From: Burkholderia sp. PAMC 26561
GTDB taxonomy: Bacteria > Pseudomonadota > Gammaproteobacteria > Burkholderiales > Burkholderiaceae
Direction: 5' to 3'
Length of the DNA stretch: 64,000 nt
Assembly: GCF_001557535.2 (NCBI RefSeq)
Contig: NZ_CP014306.1
Location: forward strand, 682,001 to 746,000
Position numbers and translations under genes: made by a program. How positions within the stretch are numbered: the stretch's first letter is position 1; each line of letters starts with the position of its first letter. This document shows, piece after piece, positions 40,471 to 50,140 of this stretch. The notes below the pieces were generated by a model, which had not been told where the DNA came from, ran no database searches, and saw only the letters and a list, made by a program, of their open reading frames with translations.

Positions 40471-41025
40471 TTGAAAGCCATTGCATTGTTTGCGGCATCC
40501 GCGGCAGCTCTTGTCGTGCTCGCCGGTTGCGGCAGCTCGAAGCCTTCAAACAAGGACGACAGCGCGTTTGTTTATTTGATGGACCGCAAGCCGAACTGGA
40601 CCGAAAACAAGGTCGAGACCATCCCGCCGTTGCCGCAAGACGCCAATCTGGTGCCGTTCACGGTTTCGCAGAACACGCCGCTCAGTTTTTTCATCGATAA
40701 AAAATCGCTCAGCGTCGGCGATGACGGCGTGATTCGCTACACGGTCGTGGTGCAAAGTCCGGCCGGCGCGCGCAACGTGAACTACGAAGGGATCCGCTGC
40801 GACAACTTCAACTGGCGCCTCTACGCGAGCATCAACGAGTACCAGACAGGTTGGGATCGTGCGGTGGAACGGGACTTTGCGCGCATTGAAACCGGCGAGC
40901 TGAACTCGTATCACTCGGCGCTGTATCAGGATTATTTCTGTGCAAACAAACTGCCGACGGGAACGGCACAGCAAATCTTGTCAAATATTCAGATGAAACG
41001 GACAGCGGTGTCGAACTACCACTAA
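40471..41025 (+). CDS. CNP1-family lipoprotein
   Basis: 184-aa lipoprotein related to the CNP1 family. TTG at 40471 (in GAATTGAAAGCC) starts a signal peptide that ends in the lipobox VLAGC; GGGATTCAAGAA precedes it. The mature domain has FVYLMDRKPNWTEN and RCDNFNWRLYASIN, typical of CNP1-like proteins. No function is known. The in-frame upstream codons to 40270 are rejected as they overlap rppH. An ATG start is not available at the right place, so the TTG choice is an inference. Confidence 0.8.
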   Translation: MKAIALFAASAAALVVLAGCGSSKPSNKDDSAFVYLMDRKPNWTENKVETIPPLPQDANLVPFTVSQNTPLSFFIDKKSLSVGDDGVIRYTVVVQSPAGARNVNYEGIRCDNFNWRLYASINEYQTGWDRAVERDFARIETGELNSYHSALYQDYFCANKLPTGTAQQILSNIQMKRTAVSNYH

Positions 41026-41040
41026 GCGTCGCGTTAAAAG

Positions 41041-41067
41041 AAAAAGTCGCCAGTTGGCGGCTTTTTT
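41041..41067. terminator. Bidirectional terminator between the CNP1 gene and proB
   Basis: A5, stem GTCGCC / GGCGGC (one G-T pair), loop AGTT, T6. It serves the plus-strand lipoprotein gene and minus-strand proB, whose stop is at 41081. Confidence 0.85.
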
Positions 41068-41080
41068 CGTGGTCGACCGG

Positions 41081-42199
41081 TCAGGCAAGGACCAGATTGT
41101 CGCGATGAATGAGCTCCGGCTCCAGCATGTAGCCGAGCACCGTTTCGATCTCGCCGCTTGGTTTGCGCTGGATCAGCCGCGCCTCCGAGCTGCTGTAATT
41201 CGTAATGCCGCGCGCCACTTCGTGTCCGGCCGGATTCATGCACGCGATCACTTCGCCACGCGCGAACGCGCCGTGGACATCGATCACACCGATTGGCAGC
41301 AGGCTTTTACCGCCCGCCGTGAGCTTCTCGACCGCGCCGTTGTCGATAACCACGTGTCCGCGCACCTGCAGGTGATCGGCCATCCATTGCTTTCGCGCCG
41401 CAATCCGCGCCGTCCGGGCAACGAGTTGCGTACCGATCATCTCGCCCGAAGCGAGTCGCGTCAGGACATCCGACTCCCGCCCGCTCGCAATCACGGTATT
41501 CGCCCCACTGTGCGCCGCGCGCTTTGCCGCAAGAATCTTGGTTAGCATGCCGCCGCGCCCGAGGCTAGACCCCGCGCCCCCCGCCATGGCTTCGAGTTCC
41601 GGCGTGCCGGCATCGGCTTGTTCGACCAAAGTCGCCGATGGATCGTGACGCGGATCGGCGGTGAACAGACCGCGCTGATCGGTGAGGATGATCAGCGCGT
41701 CGCCCTCAATCAGATTCGCCACGAGCGCGCCGAGCGTGTCGTTGTCGCCGAATTTGATTTCGTCGGTGATGACGGTGTCATTTTCATTGATGATCGGCAC
41801 GCAACCCAGGCGCAGCAAGGTCAGGAGCGTTGAGCGTGCGTTCAGATAACGTTCGCGATCGGCCAGATCGGCATGCGTGAGCAGAATTTGTGCGGTCCGG
41901 ATGCCGTGTTTGCCGAAACTGCTTTCGTAGACCTGCGCCAGCCCCATTTGCCCGACTGCCGCGGCGGCCTGCAACTCGTCGATTTCACGCGGCCGCTTTG
42001 TCCAGCCCAGCCGATGAATCCCTTCGGCAATCGCGCCCGAACTTACCAGCACGACTTCCTTGCCCTGAGCGCGCAACGCTGCGATCTGCGCGGCCCAGCG
42101 CGCGATGGCTGCATGATCGAGCCCGCGGCCATCGTTTGTCACGAGGCTCGATCCCACTTTCACTACGAGTCGCTTTGAAGCGGCTATGACGGAACGCAT
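41081..42199 (-). CDS. proB: Glutamate 5-kinase
   Basis: First enzyme of proline synthesis (glutamate to glutamyl-5-phosphate), 372 aa. The amino-acid kinase domain begins [13 protein letters not shown] and has VSSGAIAEG and INENDTV; the C-terminal PUA domain starts around residue 275. ATG 42199 is preferred by family length; an in-frame ATG at 42208, too close to the AGGAG, is the alternative. It follows obgE directly on the same strand. Confidence 0.95.
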   Translation of the reverse strand: MRSVIAASKRLVVKVGSSLVTNDGRGLDHAAIARWAAQIAALRAQGKEVVLVSSGAIAEGIHRLGWTKRPREIDELQAAAAVGQMGLAQVYESSFGKHGIRTAQILLTHADLADRERYLNARSTLLTLLRLGCVPIINENDTVITDEIKFGDNDTLGALVANLIEGDALIILTDQRGLFTADPRHDPSATLVEQADAGTPELEAMAGGAGSSLGRGGMLTKILAAKRAAHSGANTVIASGRESDVLTRLASGEMIGTQLVARTARIAARKQWMADHLQVRGHVVIDNGAVEKLTAGGKSLLPIGVIDVHGAFARGEVIACMNPAGHEVARGITNYSSSEARLIQRKPSGEIETVLGYMLEPELIHRDNLVLA

Positions 42200-42240
42200 C
42201 TGACGCATTTCTCCTCGATACACCACGGGCCTGGCTTTTC

Positions 42241-43461
<1,221 letters not shown>

Positions 43462-43493
43462 TCACTACTTGGCTGGTCGAAAAAATCAGCCAA

Positions 43494-43523
43494 TAAAAAA
43501 AGCCCCGCGAACTTCGCGGGGCC
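43494..43523 (-). terminator. Intrinsic terminator after rpmA
   Basis: Perfect stem GCCCCGCGAA / TTCGCGGGGC with a one-base centre, followed on the minus strand by seven T residues, about 35 bp past the rpmA stop. It lies between rpmA and obgE, so obgE may rely on readthrough or its own promoter. Confidence 0.9.
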
Positions 43524-43557
43524 TGTTCCGGTCCTGAAGCCCGTGCCTGAATCTTAC

Positions 43558-43818
43558 TTAGGCAGCCGGGACGACGTTGACCAGATGCTTCTTTGCTGCG
43601 CCCTTCGTCGTGAACGTGACGTGGCCGTCCGTCAACGCGAACAAGGTGTGATCCTTGCCAATGCCGACGTTGTCGCCCGGGTGCATGCGCGTGCCGCGCT
43701 GGCGAACAATGATGCCGCCTGCGTTGATTGCCTGGCCGCCATAAACCTTCACGCCGAGGCGCTTTGATTCAGAGTCGCGACCATTGCGGGATGACCCGCC
43801 TGCTTTTTTGTGTGCCAT
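43558..43818 (-). CDS. rpmA: 50S ribosomal protein L27
   Basis: Large-subunit ribosomal protein, 86 aa. It begins [16 protein letters not shown], the typical L27 N-terminus that reaches the peptidyl-transferase centre, and has [19 protein letters not shown]. The ATG at 43818 has AAGGAGC upstream. It follows rplU by 39 bp. Confidence 0.98.
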   Translation of the reverse strand: MAHKKAGGSSRNGRDSESKRLGVKVYGGQAINAGGIIVRQRGTRMHPGDNVGIGKDHTLFALTDGHVTFTTKGAAKKHLVNVVPAA

Positions 43819-43857
43819 TTGATAGCTCCTTGACCGTTTAGCTTATCGACTCGACGC

Positions 43858-44172
43858 TTAAGCAGCGTTGATGGCGTCGATACGCAGTTCGGTATAGTTC
43901 TGGCGATGGCCAGCGTGCTTTTGGTAGTGCTTCCGGCGACGCATCTTGAAGATCGTGACCTTCTTGTGACGACCTTGGGACACGACGGTACATGTGACGG
44001 AAGCCCCACTGACCAGCGGTGCACCGAACTGAATCGATTCACCTTCGCCTACTGCGAGAACCTGGTCGAGCGTGATTTCAGCGTCAATGTCTGCCGGTAT
44101 CTGTTCTACTTTCAATTTTTCGCCGACAGCAACTTTATACTGCTTGCCACCGGTTTTTATGACCGCGTACAT
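43858..44172 (-). CDS. rplU: 50S ribosomal protein L21
   Basis: Large-subunit ribosomal protein, 104 aa, starting [20 protein letters not shown]. The frame extends 11 codons upstream but the conserved N-terminus fixes ATG 44172. [20 protein letters not shown] is the conserved C-terminal rRNA-binding region. It is transcribed from a consensus-like promoter at 44226-44254. Confidence 0.98.
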   Translation of the reverse strand: MYAVIKTGGKQYKVAVGEKLKVEQIPADIDAEITLDQVLAVGEGESIQFGAPLVSGASVTCTVVSQGRHKKVTIFKMRRRKHYQKHAGHRQNYTELRIDAINAA

Positions 44173-44225
44173 TGAGAACCTCACTCTGAATTCATTTTTC
44201 CGCACACCGTGCGCGAAAACGCGTG

Positions 44226-44254
44226 ATTATACAGAGAGTTAGGCTCTCCGTCAA
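44226..44254 (-). promoter_or_regulatory. Sigma-70 promoter of rplU-rpmA
   Basis: On the minus strand TTGACG (44254-44249) and TATAAT (44231-44226) with a 17-bp spacer, 54 bp before the rplU start. The best housekeeping promoter I can see in the window; the spacer contains a GAGAG/CTCTC near-palindrome. Confidence 0.85.
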
Positions 44255-44459
44255 AACCCTTGTTCGTCGCAAAATGCGCCGCCGCTGTGCCAGGACGGGG
44301 CGCGGGGGATGCGAGGCACCCGAGGCGAACGCAATATTATCCTGATCATTACCGCGACATGCCGCACGTGAAGCGAGGCTGGATGGTCCAAGGCGTCTAT
44401 TAGAGGCGTCGATCGGCCGATTCGCCTTATAATTCGCGGCACTACCCTAATTGCCGATC

Positions 44460-45452
44460 ATGTCGTCCACAGCCACTTCCTCCCCAAACGCCGCCAACGT
44501 GCTCGAGCCTATCGCCGAGGACATGCAGCAGGTCAATCGCGTCATCCGGCAGCGCCTGGCATCCGAAGTGATGCTGATCAACCAGATTTCCGAGTACATC
44601 ATCGGGGCCGGCGGCAAACGGCTTCGTCCCGCGCTGCTGCTTCTGGTGTCGGGCGCGCTCGGCGACAAGACCGGCCATCGGCACGAACTGGCCGCAGTCG
44701 TCGAGTTCATTCATACGGCGACCCTGCTGCACGATGACGTCGTCGACGAATCCGATCTCCGGCGCGGCCGCAAGACCGCGAACGCGATCTTCGGCAACGC
44801 GGCGAGCGTGCTGGTCGGCGATTTCCTGTATTCGCGTTCGTTCGAAATGATGGTCGGCGTGGGCAAGATGCGCGTGATGGAAATCCTGTCGGTTGCGACC
44901 AACGTGATCTCCGAAGGCGAAGTGCTGCAGTTGCTGAACATGCACGATCCGGATGTCGACGAAGCGCGCTACATGCAGGTGATCCGCTACAAGACGGCAA
45001 AGCTTTTCGAAGCGGCGGCGCAGCTCGGCGCAGTGCTCTCCGGATCGGATGCAAAGACGGAAGCCGCGGCGGCGGAATTCGGACGGCGCATCGGCACGGC
45101 ATTCCAGATCATGGACGACTGGCTCGACTACACGGGCACGGCGGAATCCATGGGCAAGAACGCCGGCGACGATCTGCGCGAAGGCAAACCCACGTTGCCG
45201 CTCATCTATTTGATGGAGAACGGCACGGCGGAACAGGCGGCGTTGGCGCGCGAGGCTATCGAGCAAGGCGGGACCGACAAATTCGATACCATTTTCGAAG
45301 CCATCACCACGTCGGGCGCGCTCGATCACACGCTGAAATGTGCACGTCAGGAAGCGCAAGCGGCCGCGAATGCAATTTCTTCGTTTCCGGATTCCATTTT
45401 CAAAGAGAGCCTGCTAGAATTATGTTCTTACTCGACGGCGAGACAGTCCTGA
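44460..45452 (+). CDS. ispB: Octaprenyl diphosphate synthase
   Basis: Polyprenyl diphosphate synthase for ubiquinone side chains, 330 aa. First Asp-rich motif HDDVVDESD (residues 91-99) and second DDWLD near 218; GGKRLRPALLLL is the first conserved region. ATG 44460 is preferred over the TTG at 44451. TATAAT at 44428-44433 should be its -10. It faces rplU divergently with about 290 bp between them, as in E. coli. Confidence 0.95.
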   Translation: MSSTATSSPNAANVLEPIAEDMQQVNRVIRQRLASEVMLINQISEYIIGAGGKRLRPALLLLVSGALGDKTGHRHELAAVVEFIHTATLLHDDVVDESDLRRGRKTANAIFGNAASVLVGDFLYSRSFEMMVGVGKMRVMEILSVATNVISEGEVLQLLNMHDPDVDEARYMQVIRYKTAKLFEAAAQLGAVLSGSDAKTEAAAAEFGRRIGTAFQIMDDWLDYTGTAESMGKNAGDDLREGKPTLPLIYLMENGTAEQAALAREAIEQGGTDKFDTIFEAITTSGALDHTLKCARQEAQAAANAISSFPDSIFKESLLELCSYSTARQS

Positions 45453-45483
45453 AAAGGAAACGAACCGTCTCTGAGTAAATTTT

Positions 45484-45560
45484 CGGGGTGTAGCTTAGCC
45501 TGGTAGAGCGCTACGTTCGGGACGTAGAGGCCGGAGGTTCGAATCCTCTCACCCCGACCA
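45484..45560 (+). tRNA. proK: tRNA-Pro (anticodon CGG)
   Basis: 77-nt cloverleaf with an encoded CCA. Acceptor CGGGGTG pairs with CACCCCG, the anticodon stem CTACG / CGTAG surrounds loop TTCGGGA with anticodon CGG, and GGTTCGAAT is the T loop. It reads the proline codon CCG. Confidence 0.97.
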
Positions 45561-45584
45561 GAATTCCCTTGTTAAACCAAGGCC

Positions 45585-45614
45585 AAAACCGCCCAGCTTG
45601 CTGGGCGGTTTTTT
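45585..45614 (+). terminator. Intrinsic terminator after tRNA-Pro
   Basis: AAAA, perfect stem CCGCCCAGC / GCTGGGCGG with loop TT, then six T residues, about 28 bp past the tRNA. Confidence 0.92.
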
Positions 45615-45718
45615 GTTTTGGGGCTGATTTTTGCGTGCGGGTATCGTGTAAGACGCCGTGTAAATCGCCGCGCAATCCACAGGGCAATCCCCTTCCTGCT
45701 TTTTCTGCCGGGTGCCTC

Positions 45719-46120
45719 ATGGGTTTATCGAGCATTGCATCGCCGCCAATGTCCATCGCACGACGTCTCGCCCTGACATTCGTGTTCCTCTGGTTCGCGA
45801 TCGGCGGCGTCTGCCACTTTCTCCTCATGCCGTCGTTCGTGAAGATCGTGCCGCCGTTCGTGCCCGCACCCATCCTGGCCGTGATCGTCAGCGGCGTGTT
45901 CGAATTGCTCGGCGCCGCCGGCATCACGATCAGACGCACGCGCCGCATGGCGGGAATCGGGCTGACGCTTTTGACCATCGCGGTGACGCCGGCCAATGTC
46001 TTCATGCTCCAGCACGCCGAACTCTTTCCCGGCGTTCCTGTGTGGGCGCTCATCGCACGCCTGCCGCTTCAGCTCGCTTTGATCGCGTGTATCTTGTGGA
46101 GCACGCAGCGTACTAACTAA
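45719..46120 (+). CDS. Small integral membrane protein, DoxX-like
   Basis: 133-aa protein with four hydrophobic segments (RLALTFVFLWFAIGGVCHFLLM, ILAVIVSGVFELLGAAGITI, IGLTLLTIAVTPANVFML and the C-terminal helix), the DoxX-like layout. Start uncertain: ATG 45719 or 45749 (MSIARRLAL); neither has a strong ribosome-binding site. It lies 15 bp before the YgjP-like gene, so the two may be co-transcribed. Function unknown. Confidence 0.7.
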   Translation: MGLSSIASPPMSIARRLALTFVFLWFAIGGVCHFLLMPSFVKIVPPFVPAPILAVIVSGVFELLGAAGITIRRTRRMAGIGLTLLTIAVTPANVFMLQHAELFPGVPVWALIARLPLQLALIACILWSTQRTN

Positions 46121-46135
46121 GTAACGGGTCTCGCC

Positions 46136-46645
46136 ATGCTTCCTCTGAAATACCTGAGCGCGTACCCGGAAACGCTTCAGGACAAGGTCCGCAAACTGAT
46201 CGCCGACGACAAGCTCGGCATGTACCTCGCTGATCGATATCCGCATCGGCATGCGGTGCAGTCCGACCGCGCGCTGTATGAATACACGACCGAGTTGAAG
46301 CAGGAGTTCCTGCGCGTGGCGCCGGCCATCGACAAGGTCATGTACGACGCCAAGCTCGACGTGCTGCGGCACGCGCTCGGCCTGCATACGGCGATATCGC
46401 GTGTACAGGGCGGCAAGCTGAAGGCGAAGAAGGAGATCCGCGTGGCGTCGCTCTTCAAGGAAACGCCGCCGGAATTCCTGCGCATGATCGTCGTGCACGA
46501 ACTCGCGCATCTGAAGGAAAGCGATCACAACAAGGCGTTTTACCGGCTGTGTGAATTCATGCAGCCGGGGTATCACCAGATTGAATTCGACCTGCGCGTG
46601 TACCTGACGCAGCGCGATCTCGCACGCGATTCTTCCATCAAATAG
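46136..46645 (+). CDS. YgjP-like metallopeptidase-domain protein
   Basis: 169-aa protein with the zinc motif VVHELAHLKESDH (His121, Glu122, His125, and His131), the YgjP/WLM-type (DUF45) metal-dependent hydrolase family. Its N-terminal part precedes this with a 3-helix region. E. coli YgjP was reported to hydrolyse UTP in vitro; this is a distant relative and such activity is unverified here. No signal peptide. Confidence 0.8.
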   Translation: MLPLKYLSAYPETLQDKVRKLIADDKLGMYLADRYPHRHAVQSDRALYEYTTELKQEFLRVAPAIDKVMYDAKLDVLRHALGLHTAISRVQGGKLKAKKEIRVASLFKETPPEFLRMIVVHELAHLKESDHNKAFYRLCEFMQPGYHQIEFDLRVYLTQRDLARDSSIK

Positions 46646-46647
46646 TT

Positions 46648-48189
46648 CTAATCTGCGGCCGCGTGCACGAGGGTTTCGCCCGGAATCGGTCGCGCCGGAC
46701 GGATCAGCAACACGAGCGGCACGACCAGCAACGTTGCGACGAACATCAGCTTGAAGTCGTTCAGGTAGGCGATCATCTGCGCCTGCTGGTTGATCGACTG
46801 GTCCATTAACGCGAGACTCATCTGCGACCCGGTTTCAAGCATGGGTTGCATCGATGGATTGAAGACGTTCACGTTCGCCGCAAGATCCGCGTGCGCGACC
46901 TGCGTGTTGCGCGTCATCATGGTCTGCACAATCGAAATGCCGATACTGCTGCCAATGTTGCGCATCAGGCTGTAGGTCGCGGTGCCATCGGCGCGAAGCT
47001 CGGGCGTCAAGGTCGAGAACGTCAGCGCGCTCAGCGGCACGAATACGAAGCCCAGTCCAAAGCCCTGGATCACACCCGGCCAGACGATGTCGGACACCGA
47101 CAGCACCAGCGTGTATTGCATCATCTGCCATAACGCGAACGCCGATATCAGGAAGCCCGCGAGTAACAGAAGCCGTGCATCGGTGCGTCGCAGCATGCGG
47201 CCTGCGATCATCATGGCGAGCATCGTTCCGGCGCCGCTGGGCGCCGTGACAAGGCCGGTGGTTGCCACCGGATAGTTCATCAGGTTCTGCAACATCGGCG
47301 GCAGGAGCGCACGCGTCGCGTACATCACGGCGCCGATCACGAAGATGAAAAATACCCCGGTCGCGAAGTTCCTGTCCTTCAACAATTCATATTTGAAGAA
47401 CGAACGTTTGCCGGCCGTCGCGGTATGCGCCAGGAAAAAGATGAAACTGAGCAAAGCCAGAATCGCTTCGATGCGGATCTCGAGCGAGCCGAACCAGTCG
47501 AGTTGCTCGCCGCGATCGAGCATCGCCTGGAATGCACCGATCGCGAGACCAAGCGTGGCGAAGCCGAAGGCATCGAATTTCACGCCGTGCTTCGCGGCGC
47601 GCGCCGGCAGGAAAGTCAGCACGCCAAACAGCGCAAACGCGCCGATGGGCACATTGATGAAAAACACCCAGCGCCAGTTGTAGCTGTCGGTGAGCCATCC
47701 GCCGAGCGTTGGCCCGAGGATCGGCCCGACCATCACGCCCATGCCCCAGACGGCCATCGCCTGGCCTTGCTTTTCGCGCGGGTTGATGTCGAGCAGGATG
47801 GATTGCGAAAGCGGTACGAGCGACGCGCCGAAAATTCCCTGCAGCAACCGCGACGCAACAATCTGCCCGAGTGATTCAGAAAGGCCGCAGAGCGCGGATG
47901 CAACTGTGAAACCGCCTATCGAGATGATGAGCAGGCGCTTCGTGCTCAGGCGGTCGGAAAGCCAGCCGGTGAGCGGAGTTGCGATGGCGGCAGCCACGAT
48001 GTACGACGTCAGCACCCACGTGATCTCGTCCTGCGACGCCGACAGCGTGCCCTGCATGTGCGGCAACGCAACGTTGGCGATGGTGCTGTCGAGCGTCTGG
48101 ATCAGCGTGGCAAGCATGATCGACACAGTCAGCATGGGCCGGTTGAGCGGCGCTTCGGCAGCGCTCAACGGGATTGATTCTGAGGACAT
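46648..48189 (-). CDS. DHA2-family MFS multidrug exporter (EmrB-like)
   Basis: 513-aa inner-membrane drug/proton antiporter with 14 predicted helices. Motif A-like GWLSDRLSTKRLLI and GPTLGGWLTDSYNWRWVFFINVPIG are hallmarks of EmrB/QacA transporters. There is no adjacent EmrA membrane-fusion gene and the MarR gene is divergent, so the pump probably works with an unlinked partner or alone. Its promoter contains a MarR-type palindrome. Typical inducers are lipophilic anions, which is inference. Confidence 0.9.
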   Translation of the reverse strand: MSSESIPLSAAEAPLNRPMLTVSIMLATLIQTLDSTIANVALPHMQGTLSASQDEITWVLTSYIVAAAIATPLTGWLSDRLSTKRLLIISIGGFTVASALCGLSESLGQIVASRLLQGIFGASLVPLSQSILLDINPREKQGQAMAVWGMGVMVGPILGPTLGGWLTDSYNWRWVFFINVPIGAFALFGVLTFLPARAAKHGVKFDAFGFATLGLAIGAFQAMLDRGEQLDWFGSLEIRIEAILALLSFIFFLAHTATAGKRSFFKYELLKDRNFATGVFFIFVIGAVMYATRALLPPMLQNLMNYPVATTGLVTAPSGAGTMLAMMIAGRMLRRTDARLLLLAGFLISAFALWQMMQYTLVLSVSDIVWPGVIQGFGLGFVFVPLSALTFSTLTPELRADGTATYSLMRNIGSSIGISIVQTMMTRNTQVAHADLAANVNVFNPSMQPMLETGSQMSLALMDQSINQQAQMIAYLNDFKLMFVATLLVVPLVLLIRPARPIPGETLVHAAAD

Positions 48190-48213
48190 TCAGGCGCCGG
48201 ATCGTTGGATCAA

Positions 48214-48233
48214 ATAGTAAGCATGCTTATTAT
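48214..48233 (-). promoter_or_regulatory. MarR-type operator overlapping the exporter promoter
   Basis: ATAGTAAGCATGCTTATTAT is a 20-bp near-palindrome (perfect over the inner TAAGCATGCTTA). On the minus strand its first bases are shared with a -10 TATAAT (48235-48230), 16 bp after TTGTGA. It lies 25 bp before the exporter start, so a bound repressor would block initiation. The divergent MarR protein is the natural ligand. Confidence 0.75.
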
Positions 48234-48339
48234 AAACAGGCTATCGATTGTCACAACATGTCAATAACCGGGATAAACCCGTAGGCTGCGGCAGGCCTTA
48301 TCTGCCGGTAAATGCGCGCATCTTTCGTATAATCGGCGC

Positions 48340-48783
48340 ATGGAAACGCACCTCGACAAGCGCTTTGGCTTTCTGATTTCGGACGTGGGGCGCTTGTGCA
48401 GCAAGCGCTTCGACGAACTTGCGAAATCGTCCCTCGATCTCACGCGGGCGCAATGCCGCGCGCTCGCATATCTGTCGCACTTCGGCGATGTGAACCAGGC
48501 CCGCCTCGCCGACCTGCTGGAAGTCGCACCCATATCGGCGGGCCGTTTGCTCGACCGGATGGAAGAAGGCGGCTGGATAGAACGCTTTTCAAACCCTGAT
48601 GACCGCCGCGAGCGGACGGTGCGCATGACGGCCAAGGCCGAAGGCGCGCTTGGCCGAGCACGGCGAGTCGGGGACGCAGTTGCGACGGAAGCGCTGGCCG
48701 GCCTCGATGCGGACGAACGCGCGCTATTGATCTCCATGCTGCGCCGCGTGCGCCTGAATCTCAGCACGATCGTGGACGAATAG
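48340..48783 (+). CDS. MarR-family transcriptional regulator
   Basis: 147-aa winged-helix regulator, divergent from the DHA2 exporter. The recognition region is VNQARLADLLEVAPISAGRLLDRMEEGGWIER and the wing FSNPDDRRERTVRMTAKAEGAL. It probably represses the exporter, with relief by an aromatic ligand. A TATAAT box at 48328-48333 puts the expected transcription start on the ATG itself, and no Shine-Dalgarno sequence precedes it, so the mRNA may be leaderless. Confidence 0.9.
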   Translation: METHLDKRFGFLISDVGRLCSKRFDELAKSSLDLTRAQCRALAYLSHFGDVNQARLADLLEVAPISAGRLLDRMEEGGWIERFSNPDDRRERTVRMTAKAEGALGRARRVGDAVATEALAGLDADERALLISMLRRVRLNLSTIVDE

Positions 48784-48847
48784 CGGAGAAGGTCCGACTC
48801 TTGCTGCAAGGCGTGGCGAATCCCGCATCGCTCTCCTTGGACTCGAC

Positions 48848-50131
48848 ATGCTCTTTCTTGTCATACCGCTTACGGTTCTGATCACGCTCATTGTCGTGGT
48901 GTTTCTGGCGAATTTCGTAAGCGGTGAGAAGAAGGTCGAGCACAACATCGACCGGCTCTATTCCAGCGACGACCCGCAGTTCATCCGCTCGATGAGCCTG
49001 CTGCTCGGGCCGCCGGTTACATCGGGGAACCGGTATCGCGTGCTGCTCAACGGCGACGAAATCTTTCCATCGATGCTCGACGGCATCCGCTCGGCCAAAG
49101 AAACCATCACGTTCGAAACGTTCATTTACTGGTCCGGCGAAATCGGGGAACAGTTTGCGGCGGCGTTATCGGAGAAAGCGCGTTCGGGCGTGGCCGTGCA
49201 CGTGCTGCTCGACTGGGTCGGCTGCAAGAAAATGGACCACAAGTATCTGGAACAATTGCGCCAGGCCGGCGCTGAGGTCGTTCAGTATCACAAGCCGCAC
49301 TGGACTGGACTCGGGCGCATGAACAACCGGACGCATCGGAAGTTGCTGATCATCGACGGGCGCGTGGGGTTCACCGGAGGCGTGGGGATCGCGGAAGAAT
49401 GGACCGGCCACGCGCAGGACGAGAAGCACTGGCGCGACACGCATTTTCGCGTGGAAGGACCGGTGGTCGGGCACATGCAGGCCGTGTTCATGGACAACTG
49501 GATCAAGGTGACCGGCGACGTGCTGCACGGTCCGAAGTACTTTCCTGACGTCAAACCGTTGCCGGAGGGCGAAGCGAGCAACGGCGTCGCGCACATGTTC
49601 AGCAGCTCGCCGACGCACGGCGCCGACGACATGGAGCTGATGTACCTGATGGCGATCACGGCGGCGACGGGAAGCATCGATCTGGCGAGTGCGTACTTCG
49701 TCCCGGACGGCCTCGCGATCAACGCGCTGGTCGAAGCCGCGCGGCGCGGCGTGAAAGTGCGGATCGTGACGCCGGGAAAGCGTATCGATACCCACACGGT
49801 ACGCGAAGCCTCGCGGGCGTGCTGGGGTGATCTGCTGGCGGCGGGCATCGAAATTCACGAATATCAGCCGACCATGTTCCACTGCAAATTGCTCGTGGTG
49901 GACGAGTTTTTGGTATCGGTGGGATCGACGAATTTCGACAGCCGTTCGTTCAAGCTCAACGACGAAGCCAACCTCAATATCTACGACCGCGAGTTCGCGC
50001 GGCAGCAAAGCGCGATCTTCGATGCGGATATCGAAAAGTCGCAGCTAGTCACATATCAAGACTGGCTCAATCGGCCCGCGATGGAAAAGCTGATCGAGAA
50101 GGCCGTGCCCTTGCTTGACTGGCAACTTTAA
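48848..50131 (+). CDS. Cardiolipin synthase / phospholipase D-family protein
   Basis: 427-aa membrane-anchored PLD-superfamily protein of the ClsB type that would join phosphatidylglycerol molecules to cardiolipin or exchange phosphatidyl groups. A signal-anchor helix (1-23) is followed by two HKD motifs, HRKLLIID (163-170) and HCKLLVVD (345-352), each with Lys and Asp correctly spaced. No N-terminal PLDc_N region, as in ClsB. A sizeable gene desert is absent on either side; it may be a single-gene unit. Confidence 0.9.
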   Translation: MLFLVIPLTVLITLIVVVFLANFVSGEKKVEHNIDRLYSSDDPQFIRSMSLLLGPPVTSGNRYRVLLNGDEIFPSMLDGIRSAKETITFETFIYWSGEIGEQFAAALSEKARSGVAVHVLLDWVGCKKMDHKYLEQLRQAGAEVVQYHKPHWTGLGRMNNRTHRKLLIIDGRVGFTGGVGIAEEWTGHAQDEKHWRDTHFRVEGPVVGHMQAVFMDNWIKVTGDVLHGPKYFPDVKPLPEGEASNGVAHMFSSSPTHGADDMELMYLMAITAATGSIDLASAYFVPDGLAINALVEAARRGVKVRIVTPGKRIDTHTVREASRACWGDLLAAGIEIHEYQPTMFHCKLLVVDEFLVSVGSTNFDSRSFKLNDEANLNIYDREFARQQSAIFDADIEKSQLVTYQDWLNRPAMEKLIEKAVPLLDWQL

Positions 50132-50140
50132 TCTACCGCT

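Noticed and set aside
45484..46645. tRNA-Pro as an integration site of a genomic island
   Set aside because: No integrase and no repeated tRNA 3' end was found in the downstream genes; they look like ordinary chromosomal genes.
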